From: an uncultured Marinicella sp.
Lineage (GTDB): Bacteria; Pseudomonadota; Gammaproteobacteria; Xanthomonadales; Marinicellaceae
Length of the DNA: 64,000 nt
NCBI GenBank assembly: GCA_947502925.1
Contig: CANNBS010000003.1
Span: 248,001 to 312,000, forward strand
Direction: 5' to 3'
The notes under the pieces are model-generated. The model ran no database searches. It saw only the letters and a program-made list of their open reading frames with translations, and was not told the origin of the DNA. Position 1 is the stretch's first letter; each line of letters starts with the position of its first letter. The position numbers were made by a program, and so were the translations under genes. Shown piece after piece: positions 25,321 through 34,991 of the stretch.

Positions 25321-26592
25321 ATGCAGTATCGAATTATTGTGCAGTTTGCCGAATTGGCACTGAAGGGAAAAAACCGCCATCGGTTTATTAAACGACTTAA
25401 GAAGAACATCAAAGACAAACTCAAAATGTTGGGCCATGAATGGCCGGTGAAAGCCATTCATGATCGGATTTACGTGCAGGTGCCTGCCGGTGAAGGCGCT
25501 GATGAGGCGATTGATGAAAAAATGGCCAGAGAAGTGGTGCAGGAATTAGCGCGGTTGCCGGGCATTGCCTGGTTGAGTTTTGTCTATTGGCTGAGTGAAC
25601 AGCAATTTGGTTTTTTGAACCATCAACCTGATTTAACCGTAATTCACGATTTGGTTAAACGCCTGGCGCAGGAACAATATCGGCCCGATCACAGCTTTGC
25701 GGTGCGGGTGAAGCGCCGTGATAAAAACTTTTCAATTTCCTCCCAGGATTTTGAACAACAGATTGCCACCACCATTTTACAAAACAGTGAATGGCAAAAG
25801 GTTAATCTGACACAACCCGACCAGACCTTTTACGTGGATATTGCCTCTGATGGTGTTTCGGTACATAGTGAGAAAGTCATTGGCGTCGGCGGTTTACCGG
25901 TGGGTTCAACCGGTCAGGTACTGACTTTGTTATCCGGTGGTTTTGATTCTCCGGTGGCAGCCTGGCTGATGGCCAAGCGCGGCTGTCAGACGGACTTTAT
26001 TCATTTTACCGCCAGCCACCAGCCACCCGGGGATATTGAACAGGACAAAATTGTACGGACGGCTCAAATCGTCAGTGAAAGCAGTGGCTATGTGAGACTT
26101 TACATGGTGCCGTATACCTATTTCGATATGGCTTTAATGGAACTGGATTTAGACTATGATTTAATTCTGTTTCGGCGTTTTATGGCGCGGGTCGCGACAC
26201 GTTTAATGCCTGATGTGGAAGCGCAGGCTTTGGTCACCGGTGATAATCTGGGTCAGGTCGCTTCGCAAACACTGGAAAACATGGAATCCATGAATAATAG
26301 CACCGAGGCCATGATTTTAAGACCATTATTGACCTATAACAAACATGACATTATCGAATTATCCACCGATCTGGGTTTATTCGATGTGTGTCGGGAACCG
26401 CATAAGGATTGTTGCGCCCTGATTTCTAAAAATCCACGCACCAGATCCCGCAGTGATGTGCTGGAGAAAATGGAACAAACGCATTTAAGTGATTATGAAT
26501 CCCTGATTGAAGATACCCTCAAAGATGCGCTGGTATTAACTTTTTATTTTGGTCAATTAGTAAATAAACACGAGTTGCATAGTAAACAATGA
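25321..26592 (+). CDS. thiI: tRNA 4-thiouridine synthetase ThiI without rhodanese domain
   Basis: Makes s4U8 in tRNA (and takes part in thiazole synthesis in some bacteria). NFLD plus THUMP domains occupy about 1-165 (FAELALKGKNRHRFIKRL). The adenylating PP-loop SGGFDS is at 205-210, and TGDNLGQVASQTLENM is the family signature. The cysteine pair at 364-365 (KDCCALISKNPRTR) corresponds to the resolving cysteine 344 of E. coli. The protein stops at 423 residues, without the C-terminal rhodanese domain and its catalytic Cys456 present in E. coli (482 residues). The ATP pyrophosphatase portion is intact. It overlaps the next gene by four bases. Confidence 0.92.
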   Translation: MQYRIIVQFAELALKGKNRHRFIKRLKKNIKDKLKMLGHEWPVKAIHDRIYVQVPAGEGADEAIDEKMAREVVQELARLPGIAWLSFVYWLSEQQFGFLNHQPDLTVIHDLVKRLAQEQYRPDHSFAVRVKRRDKNFSISSQDFEQQIATTILQNSEWQKVNLTQPDQTFYVDIASDGVSVHSEKVIGVGGLPVGSTGQVLTLLSGGFDSPVAAWLMAKRGCQTDFIHFTASHQPPGDIEQDKIVRTAQIVSESSGYVRLYMVPYTYFDMALMELDLDYDLILFRRFMARVATRLMPDVEAQALVTGDNLGQVASQTLENMESMNNSTEAMILRPLLTYNKHDIIELSTDLGLFDVCREPHKDCCALISKNPRTRSRSDVLEKMEQTHLSDYESLIEDTLKDALVLTFYFGQLVNKHELHSKQ

Positions 26593-27536
26593 ATACAATG
26601 ACAATTGGGCGGCGATTGCTGTTGTTTTTTTTATTTTTTTCAGGCGCTTGTGTGGCGCAACCTTTTAAACAGGTTGAGCCGATACAGTTAAACGATTATC
26701 AGGTTTATCCCATTAACGGTCTGGATAACATTGAACCCTCCGGTTTAACCTTAAAGAATGGCACACTTTATACCGTGGGTGATAAACACCGGGCCATTTA
26801 TCGTTTGGATATTAAAAATGCGGCCGCCTGGCTGCATAAAGAAGTGACTTTAGACCCTGAGCGTGATTTGGGTGTGTCGGCGCTGGATTTAGAGGGTATT
26901 ACCACTGTTAATGGTGATTTCGTGCTGGTTTCCGAAGCCCATCACCGGTTAATTTATGTGAACAATGCCGGCCAATTACGCTGGTTACCTGAGCACGGTG
27001 ATGATTTATACCGGTCGGCTTTTGAGGCGGGGTTACTGCAACTGCATAATGCCGGTTTGGAGGCTGTGACCTATTTAGGCGGTCAGCGGTTTTTGGTGGC
27101 GGCAGAGCGCCAGCCACGTGGTTTAATCGCGCTGGAATTTGATTCTGAATTAACAACAATTCAATCACAAATGAACCAAATCATGCGCAACAGTCGACAG
27201 CATTTACATGGTCGTCACCCTGACTTAACCGGTTTATTTGTCCATGAAGGGCAGGTATTTGGATTACAACGCAATGCCTACGTTATTCACGAGTTAACTC
27301 CGGCCGATAATGGTCAATACCTGGAAGGTCAGGCCTGGTCCTATGAGCACATCGTCCGAAACCCAAAATATGCCTACAGTGATATGCAGTTTGGCCATGC
27401 TGAAGGTCTGGCTGTGGATGATGAGAATTTCTATCTGGTACTGGACAATAATCGCATTGCCAACGGCAAAAACCCCAATGATAAACGACCTTTATTGATT
27501 ATCGCCAAACGCCCAGTTCTGAACCGTGGTGATTAA
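26589..27536 (+). CDS. Exported beta-propeller-like protein (SdiA-regulated / phytase-like esterase type)
   Basis: A 315-residue protein with an N-terminal signal peptide (basic start, LLLFFLFFSGACVA-Q near 11-24). Repeated propeller-like strand motifs appear, including NIEPSGLTLKNGTLYTVGD, LDLEGITTVNGDFVLVSE, AGLEAVTYLGGQRFLVAAE and GHAEGLAVDDENFYLVLD. The spaced EG/EA acidic positions resemble the esterase-like phytase and SdiA-regulated families. The substrate is not predictable. Its start overlaps the thiI stop, and its last 45 bp overlap the 3' end of the convergent M28 peptidase gene, an unusually long tail-to-tail coding overlap. Confidence 0.68.
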   Translation: MNTMTIGRRLLLFFLFFSGACVAQPFKQVEPIQLNDYQVYPINGLDNIEPSGLTLKNGTLYTVGDKHRAIYRLDIKNAAAWLHKEVTLDPERDLGVSALDLEGITTVNGDFVLVSEAHHRLIYVNNAGQLRWLPEHGDDLYRSAFEAGLLQLHNAGLEAVTYLGGQRFLVAAERQPRGLIALEFDSELTTIQSQMNQIMRNSRQHLHGRHPDLTGLFVHEGQVFGLQRNAYVIHELTPADNGQYLEGQAWSYEHIVRNPKYAYSDMQFGHAEGLAVDDENFYLVLDNNRIANGKNPNDKRPLLIIAKRPVLNRGD

Positions 27537-29786
27537 ATCAGTTTTTATAAAGACCTTGGGCACCTGATTATCAGGTCGTTGAGCCAATTCAAATTCAGTC
27601 AGTAAATCATCTCGGTGACTTTGTATTTGCCAGTCAATAGATGTGTCATGCGTCACTTCCAGTTGAACAGTAAAGGTGGGATTGTCGGTGATGTGGTATT
27701 CCATCAGTTTATAGCCTGTTGCCAGCACCATGGGTGTTTCAAATCGATGGATGCGTCCACCCACAGCCAGGCTGTGAATGCTCATGGCTTTCTGGGTGTA
27801 AATAGTGACAATGTCTGTATCCGGATGGGCCTTAATGGTGACATTGAGGCGTTGGTGGTTCATTTGATTTAAGGGTTTTTCAGCTTCAATCGTGGCCGGA
27901 TAAGCGTCCTTACGCACGCTGCTTACCAGTGTGGTCAGCGGTTTTTTATAAGTTTTCTGGAAATCATTGCTGCGTTGTTCTGTCAGCGGATCAGTCCATA
28001 AGTCTGACAGCCAGTTTCCGCGCTGTTTATCGGCATGGAAAAAATAGGCCTGTTCGGTGTCTGTGTCATACAGGTAGTTGATGGATGTCGGTAAAGGTTG
28101 AAATGGGGTGAAATGCCGGCCATCGATAATAATCCAGCCACTGTAAATGACCGGAATTAATAACAGCCAGGCGGCTTTGTCTTTAACCGGACGATGTTCG
28201 ACAGCGGCGGCAAAGGGTGCCAGCATGAGCACCATAATAAGCATGGCCGCCGGTGTCATCCAGATGCCCATGGCCACCGGTAAGTTAATCATCAGAGCGC
28301 CCAGTGGCAGTAACATAATCAGCAAAAGAACAGGGGCCAGTTGTTGTGCCCAATGTGTTTTGTAGAGGCTTAAGAACCCTAAAGGCAGCGCCATAACGGC
28401 AGGAATAATTAAAAAGCCGGCACCGGGTAAAGCATTGGCCACTAAACTCACCACCGCCAACCACATCGCCAGGCTTATAATAACATCAGCTATCTGTTGT
28501 TGTTTTTGACGTCGGCCGTAAATCAGCACAAAAATAATTAAACTGAGGATAATCTGGACATTAATCAGGGCATGCCCGCCATAGGGGAAACCTTGTAAAA
28601 TATCTTTCCAGCCCGGAATAAAAGTATAAACAGCGGCCAGTAGGATGTAATTGGCTATAAATACAAAAAATCCGGCTAAAGCGAGCGGTTTAAGGCCGCT
28701 TAACATGGATTTAAATCCAAAATCTTTATGTTTGAGCGTCAATACCAGTAATACCAGCCAGCCTAGCCAGGCAACAATAAAAAGTATTAAGGATGTGCTG
28801 CGGTCATAACTCACCAGGCCTTGGGTTGGTATGCTGAAATAAACCGGTGAATCATCTGTTTGCAGTGTGCTTAAATCGTGATTAGCCAGATAGGAGAGCA
28901 GCGTTTTGCTTTGAATCAGGTGATGGGCCACCGAATTGAGTGATAAATGCGCTAAATCGTCGGTTTGGCTGTGGTAATTAAAGTGATCATCAATAAAGGC
29001 CAGGTTAAAGGCATCGATACCCTGTTCTTTGAACGGCGTGACATCGGTGTCGTTGGGCATTTTGGCGTAAATTTCAGCATCCAATGAACTGCTGACCGGC
29101 ATCGGCACAGCGGCTTGTTGGTAGGCCTCAATTAAGCCCCGAGTGCCGCCGGATGTTTCCGGTAATAAAATCGCCGGACCGCTGCTGCCGCGGGCTTCTA
29201 AATTAATGATGGCACCGATATGGTGGTAGCGAAGCTGGTCTTCGATAAAAGCTTTGGCACCCAATAAGCCCAGCTCTTCACCATCGGTGATTAATAACAT
29301 GAGCTTATTTTTAGGCGTGGGGTTTTGTTGAATGAGGGTTTTAAAAATCTCTAAAGCCACCGCCACACCGGCGGCATCATCAGCGGCACCGGTGGCTGAA
29401 AATCGTGCAGCATCATAATGCGCCATTAGCATGACCGCCGGCGCGTCTTCGGTTTGGCCCGGGTATTGGATAATGTAGTTGGTTAGTGCAGCGGCTTTGC
29501 GGTTATACTGATTGTAGTAATGGGCTTTATGACGGTTGATTTTTATTTTCGGGTTATTGAGCTGTTGAATATGTCGCTCAATGTAACGACCGGTGACTTT
29601 GTGGGTAACATCGCCAACCGCATGAGGATGCGCTGTTATTTCTTTAATATGCTTCAGAATGTTTTCCATGAACACTGAATCATAAATTAAATGCGGTGGG
29701 GTTTTTGATGGATAACTCAGCTCATAACCACCGCGAATCACCAGAAAAATCAGCGTTATGATCAGGATGTTTTTGAGTAAGCTCAT
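27492..29786 (-). CDS. Membrane-bound M28 family zinc aminopeptidase
   Basis: A 764-residue protein: a single N-terminal membrane anchor (about 5-22), an M28 peptidase domain (about 60-330) and a polytopic C-terminal half with about eight helices (residues 335-560), ending in a soluble domain of about 190 residues. Zinc-site motifs are MLMAHYDAARF (His), GAADDAAGVAV (Asp), TDGEELGLLGA (paired Glu), and NLEARGSSG. The layout recalls ER metallopeptidase-1 (Fxna) proteins and bacterial M28 membrane peptidases. The start is ATG 29786, since the upstream frame overlaps murA and lacks support. The catalytic domain probably faces the periplasm. Confidence 0.87.
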   Translation of the reverse strand: MSLLKNILIITLIFLVIRGGYELSYPSKTPPHLIYDSVFMENILKHIKEITAHPHAVGDVTHKVTGRYIERHIQQLNNPKIKINRHKAHYYNQYNRKAAALTNYIIQYPGQTEDAPAVMLMAHYDAARFSATGAADDAAGVAVALEIFKTLIQQNPTPKNKLMLLITDGEELGLLGAKAFIEDQLRYHHIGAIINLEARGSSGPAILLPETSGGTRGLIEAYQQAAVPMPVSSSLDAEIYAKMPNDTDVTPFKEQGIDAFNLAFIDDHFNYHSQTDDLAHLSLNSVAHHLIQSKTLLSYLANHDLSTLQTDDSPVYFSIPTQGLVSYDRSTSLILFIVAWLGWLVLLVLTLKHKDFGFKSMLSGLKPLALAGFFVFIANYILLAAVYTFIPGWKDILQGFPYGGHALINVQIILSLIIFVLIYGRRQKQQQIADVIISLAMWLAVVSLVANALPGAGFLIIPAVMALPLGFLSLYKTHWAQQLAPVLLLIMLLPLGALMINLPVAMGIWMTPAAMLIMVLMLAPFAAAVEHRPVKDKAAWLLLIPVIYSGWIIIDGRHFTPFQPLPTSINYLYDTDTEQAYFFHADKQRGNWLSDLWTDPLTEQRSNDFQKTYKKPLTTLVSSVRKDAYPATIEAEKPLNQMNHQRLNVTIKAHPDTDIVTIYTQKAMSIHSLAVGGRIHRFETPMVLATGYKLMEYHITDNPTFTVQLEVTHDTSIDWQIQSHRDDLLTEFELAQRPDNQVPKVFIKTDLITTVQNWAFGDNQ

Positions 29787-29802
29787 GGATTTGTCATGTT
29801 GA

Positions 29803-31059
29803 TTATTGTCGAATAATGCGCGCACCCAGATGATTCAGTTTTTCTTCGATGGCTTCATAGCCGCGATCGATGTAATGAATGTCATGGACTTCAGTTTCAC
29901 CAATCGCTGCCAAACCGGCAATCACTAAAGAGGCTGAAGCCCGTAGATCAGTGGCTGTTACCGGTGCACCACTGAGTTTTTCAACACCTGTAATAATGGC
30001 CTGGTTGCCCTCTACAGTGATATCAGCACCCATGCGTTTTAGTTCATCGACATGCATAAAGCGGTTTTCAAATAAGGTTTCGGTGATGACACTGGTGCCA
30101 TCTGCAATGGCGTTCAAAGCACAAAACTGAGCCTGCATATCGGTGGGAAAAGCCGGGTGGGGCGCGGTTCTGATGTCTACCGGCTGCGGCCTTTGCTTAT
30201 GCATATCAAGATGAATGGTGTCTTCGGTGGTTTTAATATCAGCACCGGCTTCGGTGAGTTTTAATAACACGGCATCCAAATCATCGGGTTGGGTGTGGCT
30301 GATGGTGATGTTACCACCTGTCATGGCGGCCGCCACCAAAAAACTGCCGATTTCAATGCGATCGGGCAACACATGGTGTTCCACACCACGTAATTTGTCG
30401 ACACCCTGAACACGAATTTTAGAACTACCCAGCCCTTCTATTTTTGCACCCATGGCGATTAAATAATGGCCTAAATCAACCACTTCAGGTTCAATGGCCG
30501 CATTTTCAATCAGCGATTCGCCCTGTGCCAGACAGGCCGCCATCAGAATGTTTTCGGTGCCGGTTACGGTAACTTTGTCCATGATAATACGGGCACCTTG
30601 CAGGCGTTGACAATGGGCGTTAATGTAGCCATCGCTGACTTCAATCTCCGCACCCATGGCTTTTAATCCTTTTAGGTGTAAATCCACAGGCCGTGCGCCG
30701 ATTTGACAACCACCTGGCAACGAGACTTTGGCTTGTCCATAACGCGCCAGTAATGGTCCCAGTGCTAAAATGCTGGCTCGCATGGTGCGTACAATGTCGT
30801 AAGGAGCTGTGTGATTTTGTAAATGATCTGTGTTAATAAAGATATCTGAATGGGCACCCACGGTCAGTTCGGCGCCCATATGCGCCAGTAATTCATTCAT
30901 GGTTGTGACATCATGCAAATGCGGCACATTTTGAATATGGGAATTGCCTTCGGCCAATAATGTGGCTGTTAAAATAGGCAGTACCGCATTTTTAGCACCG
31001 GAGGCTTTAATCTGACCGGATAAAGCCCGACCACCGTTAATAACAATTTTATTGCTCAT
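29803..31059 (-). CDS. murA: UDP-N-acetylglucosamine 1-carboxyvinyltransferase
   Basis: The first committed enzyme of peptidoglycan synthesis: it transfers enolpyruvate from PEP to UDP-GlcNAc. The start [20 protein letters not shown] includes the substrate-binding Lys/Asn. Catalytic Cys118 lies in [15 protein letters not shown]; a cysteine here predicts fosfomycin sensitivity, since Cys-to-Asp variants resist it. [16 protein letters not shown] and the end HLGARIIR are also conserved. 418 residues is the normal length. Its start overlaps the ibaG stop by four bases, the conserved ibaG-murA pair. Confidence 0.97.
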   Translation of the reverse strand: MSNKIVINGGRALSGQIKASGAKNAVLPILTATLLAEGNSHIQNVPHLHDVTTMNELLAHMGAELTVGAHSDIFINTDHLQNHTAPYDIVRTMRASILALGPLLARYGQAKVSLPGGCQIGARPVDLHLKGLKAMGAEIEVSDGYINAHCQRLQGARIIMDKVTVTGTENILMAACLAQGESLIENAAIEPEVVDLGHYLIAMGAKIEGLGSSKIRVQGVDKLRGVEHHVLPDRIEIGSFLVAAAMTGGNITISHTQPDDLDAVLLKLTEAGADIKTTEDTIHLDMHKQRPQPVDIRTAPHPAFPTDMQAQFCALNAIADGTSVITETLFENRFMHVDELKRMGADITVEGNQAIITGVEKLSGAPVTATDLRASASLVIAGLAAIGETEVHDIHYIDRGYEAIEEKLNHLGARIIRQ

Positions 31060-31307
31060 GATTGTGTTTGTTGGTACTCATCCGGGGTCATGGCCTGAAT
31101 ACTCATGGCATGAATTTCATTGCCCATCACTGAGCCGAGGGCCTGATGAACCTGACGGTGCCTCTTTAATTTATTTAAACCGACAAAAGCCGGCGATACG
31201 ATGGTGGCGGCATAATGTCGCAAATCATCGCTGTGGACATGAATATAATCACATTCAATATGTGCTTTAATTTTATCTTCGATTGTTTTTGGTTCCATCT
31301 GAGTCAA
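31056..31307 (-). CDS. ibaG: BolA-family protein IbaG
   Basis: An 83-residue BolA-like protein that, with monothiol glutaredoxins, binds 2Fe-2S clusters and is linked to acid stress. The class II KH-like fold is recognisable in [22 protein letters not shown] and the helix [15 protein letters not shown], ending [14 protein letters not shown]. The histidine in RHRQVH fits the conserved cluster ligand region. Start ATG 31307; ATG 31298, three codons later, is possible. In enterobacteria mlaFEDCB precede ibaG-murA, but here the next gene upstream is the divergent yrbG antiporter and no mla gene is in the window. Confidence 0.92.
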   Translation of the reverse strand: MTQMEPKTIEDKIKAHIECDYIHVHSDDLRHYAATIVSPAFVGLNKLKRHRQVHQALGSVMGNEIHAMSIQAMTPDEYQQTQS

Positions 31308-31476
31308 TTGTTTGTTTCTACCCGGGGCATTATCTTTTATAATGACCGGTTTATAAAGACATCATGCGCATTTAGGCGGAATATTTTATGACAAAATTGA
31401 ACCGTTGCGGGTTTTATTCAATATGAATAATTTGTTCCGGCTGATTTTAAGTCGCATCTTTTGAGACATTTAATTT

Positions 31477-32445
31477 ATGTTAATACCTTCAGGTTATCTG
31501 GTTGTCGGATTGATATTGCTTATCTTTGCGGCAGATAAATTTATCGTTGGCGCTGCCGCCCTGGCAAAGCATTTAGGGGTATCCACCATGCTGGTGGGTT
31601 TAATTGTGGTGGGGTTTGGTACCTCAGCACCTGAAATGGTGGTATCAGCGATTGCCTCATTTAAAGGCAATTCCGGTTTAGCCATGGGTAATGCCGTTGG
31701 TTCGAATATTACCAACATCGCATTGGTGCTGGGTGTCGGTTTATTAATTACACCGATGCAGGTCAAATCTAAAGTCATTAAACGAGAGATGCCAATTTTG
31801 TTGGTGGTGTGTCTGCTGGCATTATTCTTGCTGTTGGATTTAAGCCTGACGTTTTGGGATGGGGTTATCTTATTGCTCTCCATGTTGGCTGTGACCCTCA
31901 TGCTGGGTTTTTTAGGTATGAGCGAAAGTAAGGACAGCTACGGTGACGAAATCGAAAGTGAATACGATTTAAACATTAAAATGTCGCATGCGTCGCTATT
32001 TCTGCTTTTCGGAATTATTGTTTTACCTTTGGCCTCACAGTTAATGGTGATTGGTGCCACCGATATTGCCCAGTATTTTGGAGTGTCTGATTTGGTGATT
32101 GGTTTAACCATTGTCGCCTTGGGCACATCCTTGCCTGAATTGGCCGCCATTGTTGCCAGTGCCGCAAAGAGAGAACATGATTTGGCCATCGGAAATATTG
32201 TCGGTTCAAATTTGTTTAATTTATTAGGCGTCATTGGTATCTCAGGCGTGATCAATGATTTTGAGTTTTCCCGTCGATTTTTGATGTTTGATTACCTTTA
32301 TATGGTGATTTTGACGGTCTTTTTATTCTTTGTATCGATATACTTTGTACTTAAGGATCGATTTGTTTCTCGGCTTATCGGTGTTGTGTTGGTGTTATTA
32401 TATACAGCCTATATGATTTGGTTATTCGCGAGTAAGGCCACATGA
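31477..32445 (+). CDS. yrbG: Calcium/sodium antiporter, CaCA family (YrbG)
   Basis: A 322-residue membrane exchanger with about ten helices in two inverted halves. Each half has the alpha-repeat signature: GFGTSAPEMVVSAIAS and GNAVGSNITNIALVLG in the first, ALGTSLPELAAIVASA and GNIVGSNLFNLLGVIG in the second. These form the Ca2+/Na+ site. The gene starts the conserved yrbG-kdsD-kdsC-lptC-lptA-lptB block and overlaps kdsD by four bases. A 169-bp gap separates it from divergent ibaG. Confidence 0.94.
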   Translation: MLIPSGYLVVGLILLIFAADKFIVGAAALAKHLGVSTMLVGLIVVGFGTSAPEMVVSAIASFKGNSGLAMGNAVGSNITNIALVLGVGLLITPMQVKSKVIKREMPILLVVCLLALFLLLDLSLTFWDGVILLLSMLAVTLMLGFLGMSESKDSYGDEIESEYDLNIKMSHASLFLLFGIIVLPLASQLMVIGATDIAQYFGVSDLVIGLTIVALGTSLPELAAIVASAAKREHDLAIGNIVGSNLFNLLGVIGISGVINDFEFSRRFLMFDYLYMVILTVFLFFVSIYFVLKDRFVSRLIGVVLVLLYTAYMIWLFASKAT

Positions 32446-33425
32446 AGAGAACAGTTAGCCCAAAAGCAGCCATTGCCCAGGCGCAACAAGTGTTTGCCAT
32501 TGAGCATAAGGCCATTAATGATTTACAGCAACGCATTGGTGATGATTTCGTGGCGGCCGTTGAAATGATATTAAACGGCACCGGTCATGTGGTGGTCATT
32601 GGTATGGGTAAATCCGGCCACATTGCCGATAAAGTTTCCGCCACTTTAGCTTCTACCGGTACCCCGGCCTTTTTTGTTCACCCCGGTGAAGCCAGTCACG
32701 GCGATTTAGGCATGATTACCAATAATGATATTGTCCTGGCCATGTCTAATTCCGGCGAAACCGAAGAGGTGCTGGCTATTTTGCCGGTGTTAAAACGTAT
32801 GGGTGTTTCGCTGATTTCGATGACCGGAAAACCGGCCTCAACCTTGGCTAAAAATTCAGACATCCATATTGATGTGTCGGTCAATGAAGAAGCCTGCCCT
32901 TTAGGACTGGCACCCACGGCCAGCACCACCGCCACCCTGGTGATGGGTGATGCTCTGGCCATTACCTTATTAGAATCTCGTGGTTTTACCAAAGAAGATT
33001 TTGCGCGCTCTCATCCGGCCGGCTCATTGGGTAAACGCTTATTACTGGGTATCAGCGATGTGATGCGAACCGGAGAAGATATTCCCCGGGTGTATGAGGA
33101 TACGAACTTCAGTGATGCTTTATTGGTCATGACTGAAAAAGCGTTAGGAATGGTGGCAGTGGTGGATGCCGGGCATCATGTTATCGGGGTCTTTACGGAT
33201 GGTGACTTACGGCGTTCTTTACCGACCATTGATCATTTTAAAGATCATGTGGTAGGAGAGTTTATGACCCATAACCCAATCACAATCAAGGCCGATAAAA
33301 TGGCGGTTGAAGCAGCACAATTAATGGAAACCCATAAAATTCACTCTTTGTTGGTGGTTGATGCTGATGAGCAGCTCACCGGGGCATTGAATATTCATGA
33401 TTTATTAAGAGCGGGCGTGGTGTAA
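32442..33425 (+). CDS. kdsD: D-arabinose 5-phosphate isomerase KdsD
   Basis: Interconverts ribulose 5-phosphate and arabinose 5-phosphate, the first step of Kdo synthesis for lipopolysaccharide. The SIS domain (about 40-185) has GMGKSGHIADKVSATLASTG, HPGEASHGDLGMI and MSNSGETEEV. Two CBS domains occupy about 205-327. The 327-residue length equals E. coli KdsD. Stop and next start overlap by one base (TAATG), as expected for the KdsD-KdsC pair. Confidence 0.96.
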   Translation: MKRTVSPKAAIAQAQQVFAIEHKAINDLQQRIGDDFVAAVEMILNGTGHVVVIGMGKSGHIADKVSATLASTGTPAFFVHPGEASHGDLGMITNNDIVLAMSNSGETEEVLAILPVLKRMGVSLISMTGKPASTLAKNSDIHIDVSVNEEACPLGLAPTASTTATLVMGDALAITLLESRGFTKEDFARSHPAGSLGKRLLLGISDVMRTGEDIPRVYEDTNFSDALLVMTEKALGMVAVVDAGHHVIGVFTDGDLRRSLPTIDHFKDHVVGEFMTHNPITIKADKMAVEAAQLMETHKIHSLLVVDADEQLTGALNIHDLLRAGVV

Positions 33426-33967
33426 TGGATAAGAAAGTACGTGACGATGTTATTGTTAAAGCAAAAAATATAAAGTTAGTGATTTTTGATGTGGATGGTG
33501 TACTCACAGATGGCGGCTTGTATTTCACAGACGACGGTCGTGAGATGAAAAAATTTAATGTCAAAGACGGTCTGGGAATTTCATTATTGATTAAACATGA
33601 CATTGAAGTGGCGGTGATTACCGGGCGCAATTCTGTGATTGTGGCCGATCGCATGCGTTCTCTGGGTGTTAATCATGTTTACCAGGGGCGTTTAAATAAG
33701 CTGGAAACATACGAAAACCTGAAAGCGGCTTTGCAAATTGATGATCAGCAGGTGGCTTTTGTCGGTGACGATGTGATTGATATCCCAATTATGGACAAGT
33801 GTGGTTTGCCGGTGGCGGTGGCTGATGCCCATGAGTCGGTGATTGAAAAAGCCTGTTGGATATTAAGTAAGAAAGGTGGAGATGGTGCGGCGCGGCAAGT
33901 ATGTGATGTGTTGTTGAGTAGTCATGACATTAAGATTAATGGTTATGAATTCTCAGGGCAGCAGTGA
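33425..33967 (+). CDS. kdsC: 3-deoxy-D-manno-octulosonate 8-phosphate phosphatase KdsC
   Basis: A HAD-superfamily phosphatase producing free Kdo. Motif I is FDVDGVLTDGGLY (nucleophile and acid/base Asp), motif II is VITGRNS, and motif IV is FVGDDVIDIPIM. The absence of a cap domain and the 180-residue length are typical of the tetrameric KdsC. It lies directly between kdsD and lptC with no gap. Confidence 0.96.
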   Translation: MDKKVRDDVIVKAKNIKLVIFDVDGVLTDGGLYFTDDGREMKKFNVKDGLGISLLIKHDIEVAVITGRNSVIVADRMRSLGVNHVYQGRLNKLETYENLKAALQIDDQQVAFVGDDVIDIPIMDKCGLPVAVADAHESVIEKACWILSKKGGDGAARQVCDVLLSSHDIKINGYEFSGQQ

Positions 33968-34513
33968 ATGTCGTTTAAAAGCAAACAACTGATTATACTG
34001 TTGCTGTTTGCATTCGCTTCTGTGGCTGTTTATCAGGGTTTTTATCGTGATAAGGGCGCAACCGGCTATGAGCCATTCACCAAAGGCTATGCATTGAACG
34101 ATGTGGTGATGCGCTCTACAGATGACAGTGGTCAGGTGGTCACCCTTTTACAGTCACCGAACATGACCCATTATTTAGACAATGAACAAACCTTAATTAA
34201 ACAACCAACGGTTCAACTGTTCACAGAAGACAACAGCTGGTTACTGGAATCTCCCGAAGCAATTTACCAACGCAATGAGCAACTTTTATATTTTCCGGAT
34301 CAGGTGATGGTGGAATCACAACAGGCTCCCGAAGTGGCCATAGAATCATCCCGGTTACGTGTTGATTTAGTGTCTAAAGAAGGCACCACTCCGGCAGAAA
34401 TTAAGTTGCAACAGGCCTCCGGGTTAATGCAGGGTGTGGGTGCGCATATTTTATTTAACAGTAAGCAAATTGAGATATTAAACGATGTATATGCAGAATT
34501 TGAAGCGCAATAA
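33968..34513 (+). CDS. lptC: LPS export bitopic protein LptC
   Basis: A bitopic membrane protein linking the LptBFG transporter to periplasmic LptA in lipopolysaccharide export. One N-terminal helix (about 6-22, LIILLLFAFASVAVYQGFY) is followed by a beta-jellyroll domain with a weak but typical pattern (NMTHYLDNEQTLIKQPTVQLF, LLESPEAIYQRNEQLLYF). 181 residues. Sequence identity in this family is low, so position between kdsC and lptA carries much of the weight. Confidence 0.9.
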   Translation: MSFKSKQLIILLLFAFASVAVYQGFYRDKGATGYEPFTKGYALNDVVMRSTDDSGQVVTLLQSPNMTHYLDNEQTLIKQPTVQLFTEDNSWLLESPEAIYQRNEQLLYFPDQVMVESQQAPEVAIESSRLRVDLVSKEGTTPAEIKLQQASGLMQGVGAHILFNSKQIEILNDVYAEFEAQ

Positions 34514-34991
34514 AGTCAAACTTTGTTTGGTTTTAGGGTGTCTGGCATTTGGAATGTCTGTCCAGGCCTTAGAAAGTGATCGACAACAAAAAATCACTTT
34601 AAAAGGAGATGGTTGTATCAGTAAGCTGAACATTGGTCAAACCGAATGCCCAAAAGGCATGGTGATCCAACAGGGCAGTTTAAAAATAGAGTCAGATTAC
34701 GGTTTAATTATTTTTAAAGACAATGAAATTGCCACAGTAGAGATGACCGGTGCACCAGTGCATATGCAGCAGCAAATGGATGATGGTACGCTGATGACAG
34801 TAGAAGCCAGGCAAATTGATTTTGATTACCAGGCCGAAACCGCTTTTCTCAAAGGAAATGTCAGAATTAAAAATAACATCGGAATCAGTACCGGAAACGC
34901 CATGGAATTTAATTTAAAAACTCAGGAGTACAAGGCTGTTGGTGAAAACAATGAACAGTTTATGTTAGAAATCGACCCCAATAATGATTAA
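34485..34991 (+). CDS. lptA: LPS transport periplasmic protein LptA
   Basis: A periplasmic jellyroll protein forming the bridge that carries lipopolysaccharide to LptDE. A signal peptide (about 10-28, [15 protein letters not shown]) precedes the OstA-like domain with AEMDYQ-type strands ([37 protein letters not shown]). The gene starts within lptC (29-bp overlap); ATG 34491, two codons later, is an alternative. Two cysteines ([12 protein letters not shown]) near residues 43-54 are unusual for LptA and could form a small disulfide loop. Confidence 0.9.
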   Translation: MYMQNLKRNKVKLCLVLGCLAFGMSVQALESDRQQKITLKGDGCISKLNIGQTECPKGMVIQQGSLKIESDYGLIIFKDNEIATVEMTGAPVHMQQQMDDGTLMTVEARQIDFDYQAETAFLKGNVRIKNNIGISTGNAMEFNLKTQEYKAVGENNEQFMLEIDPNND

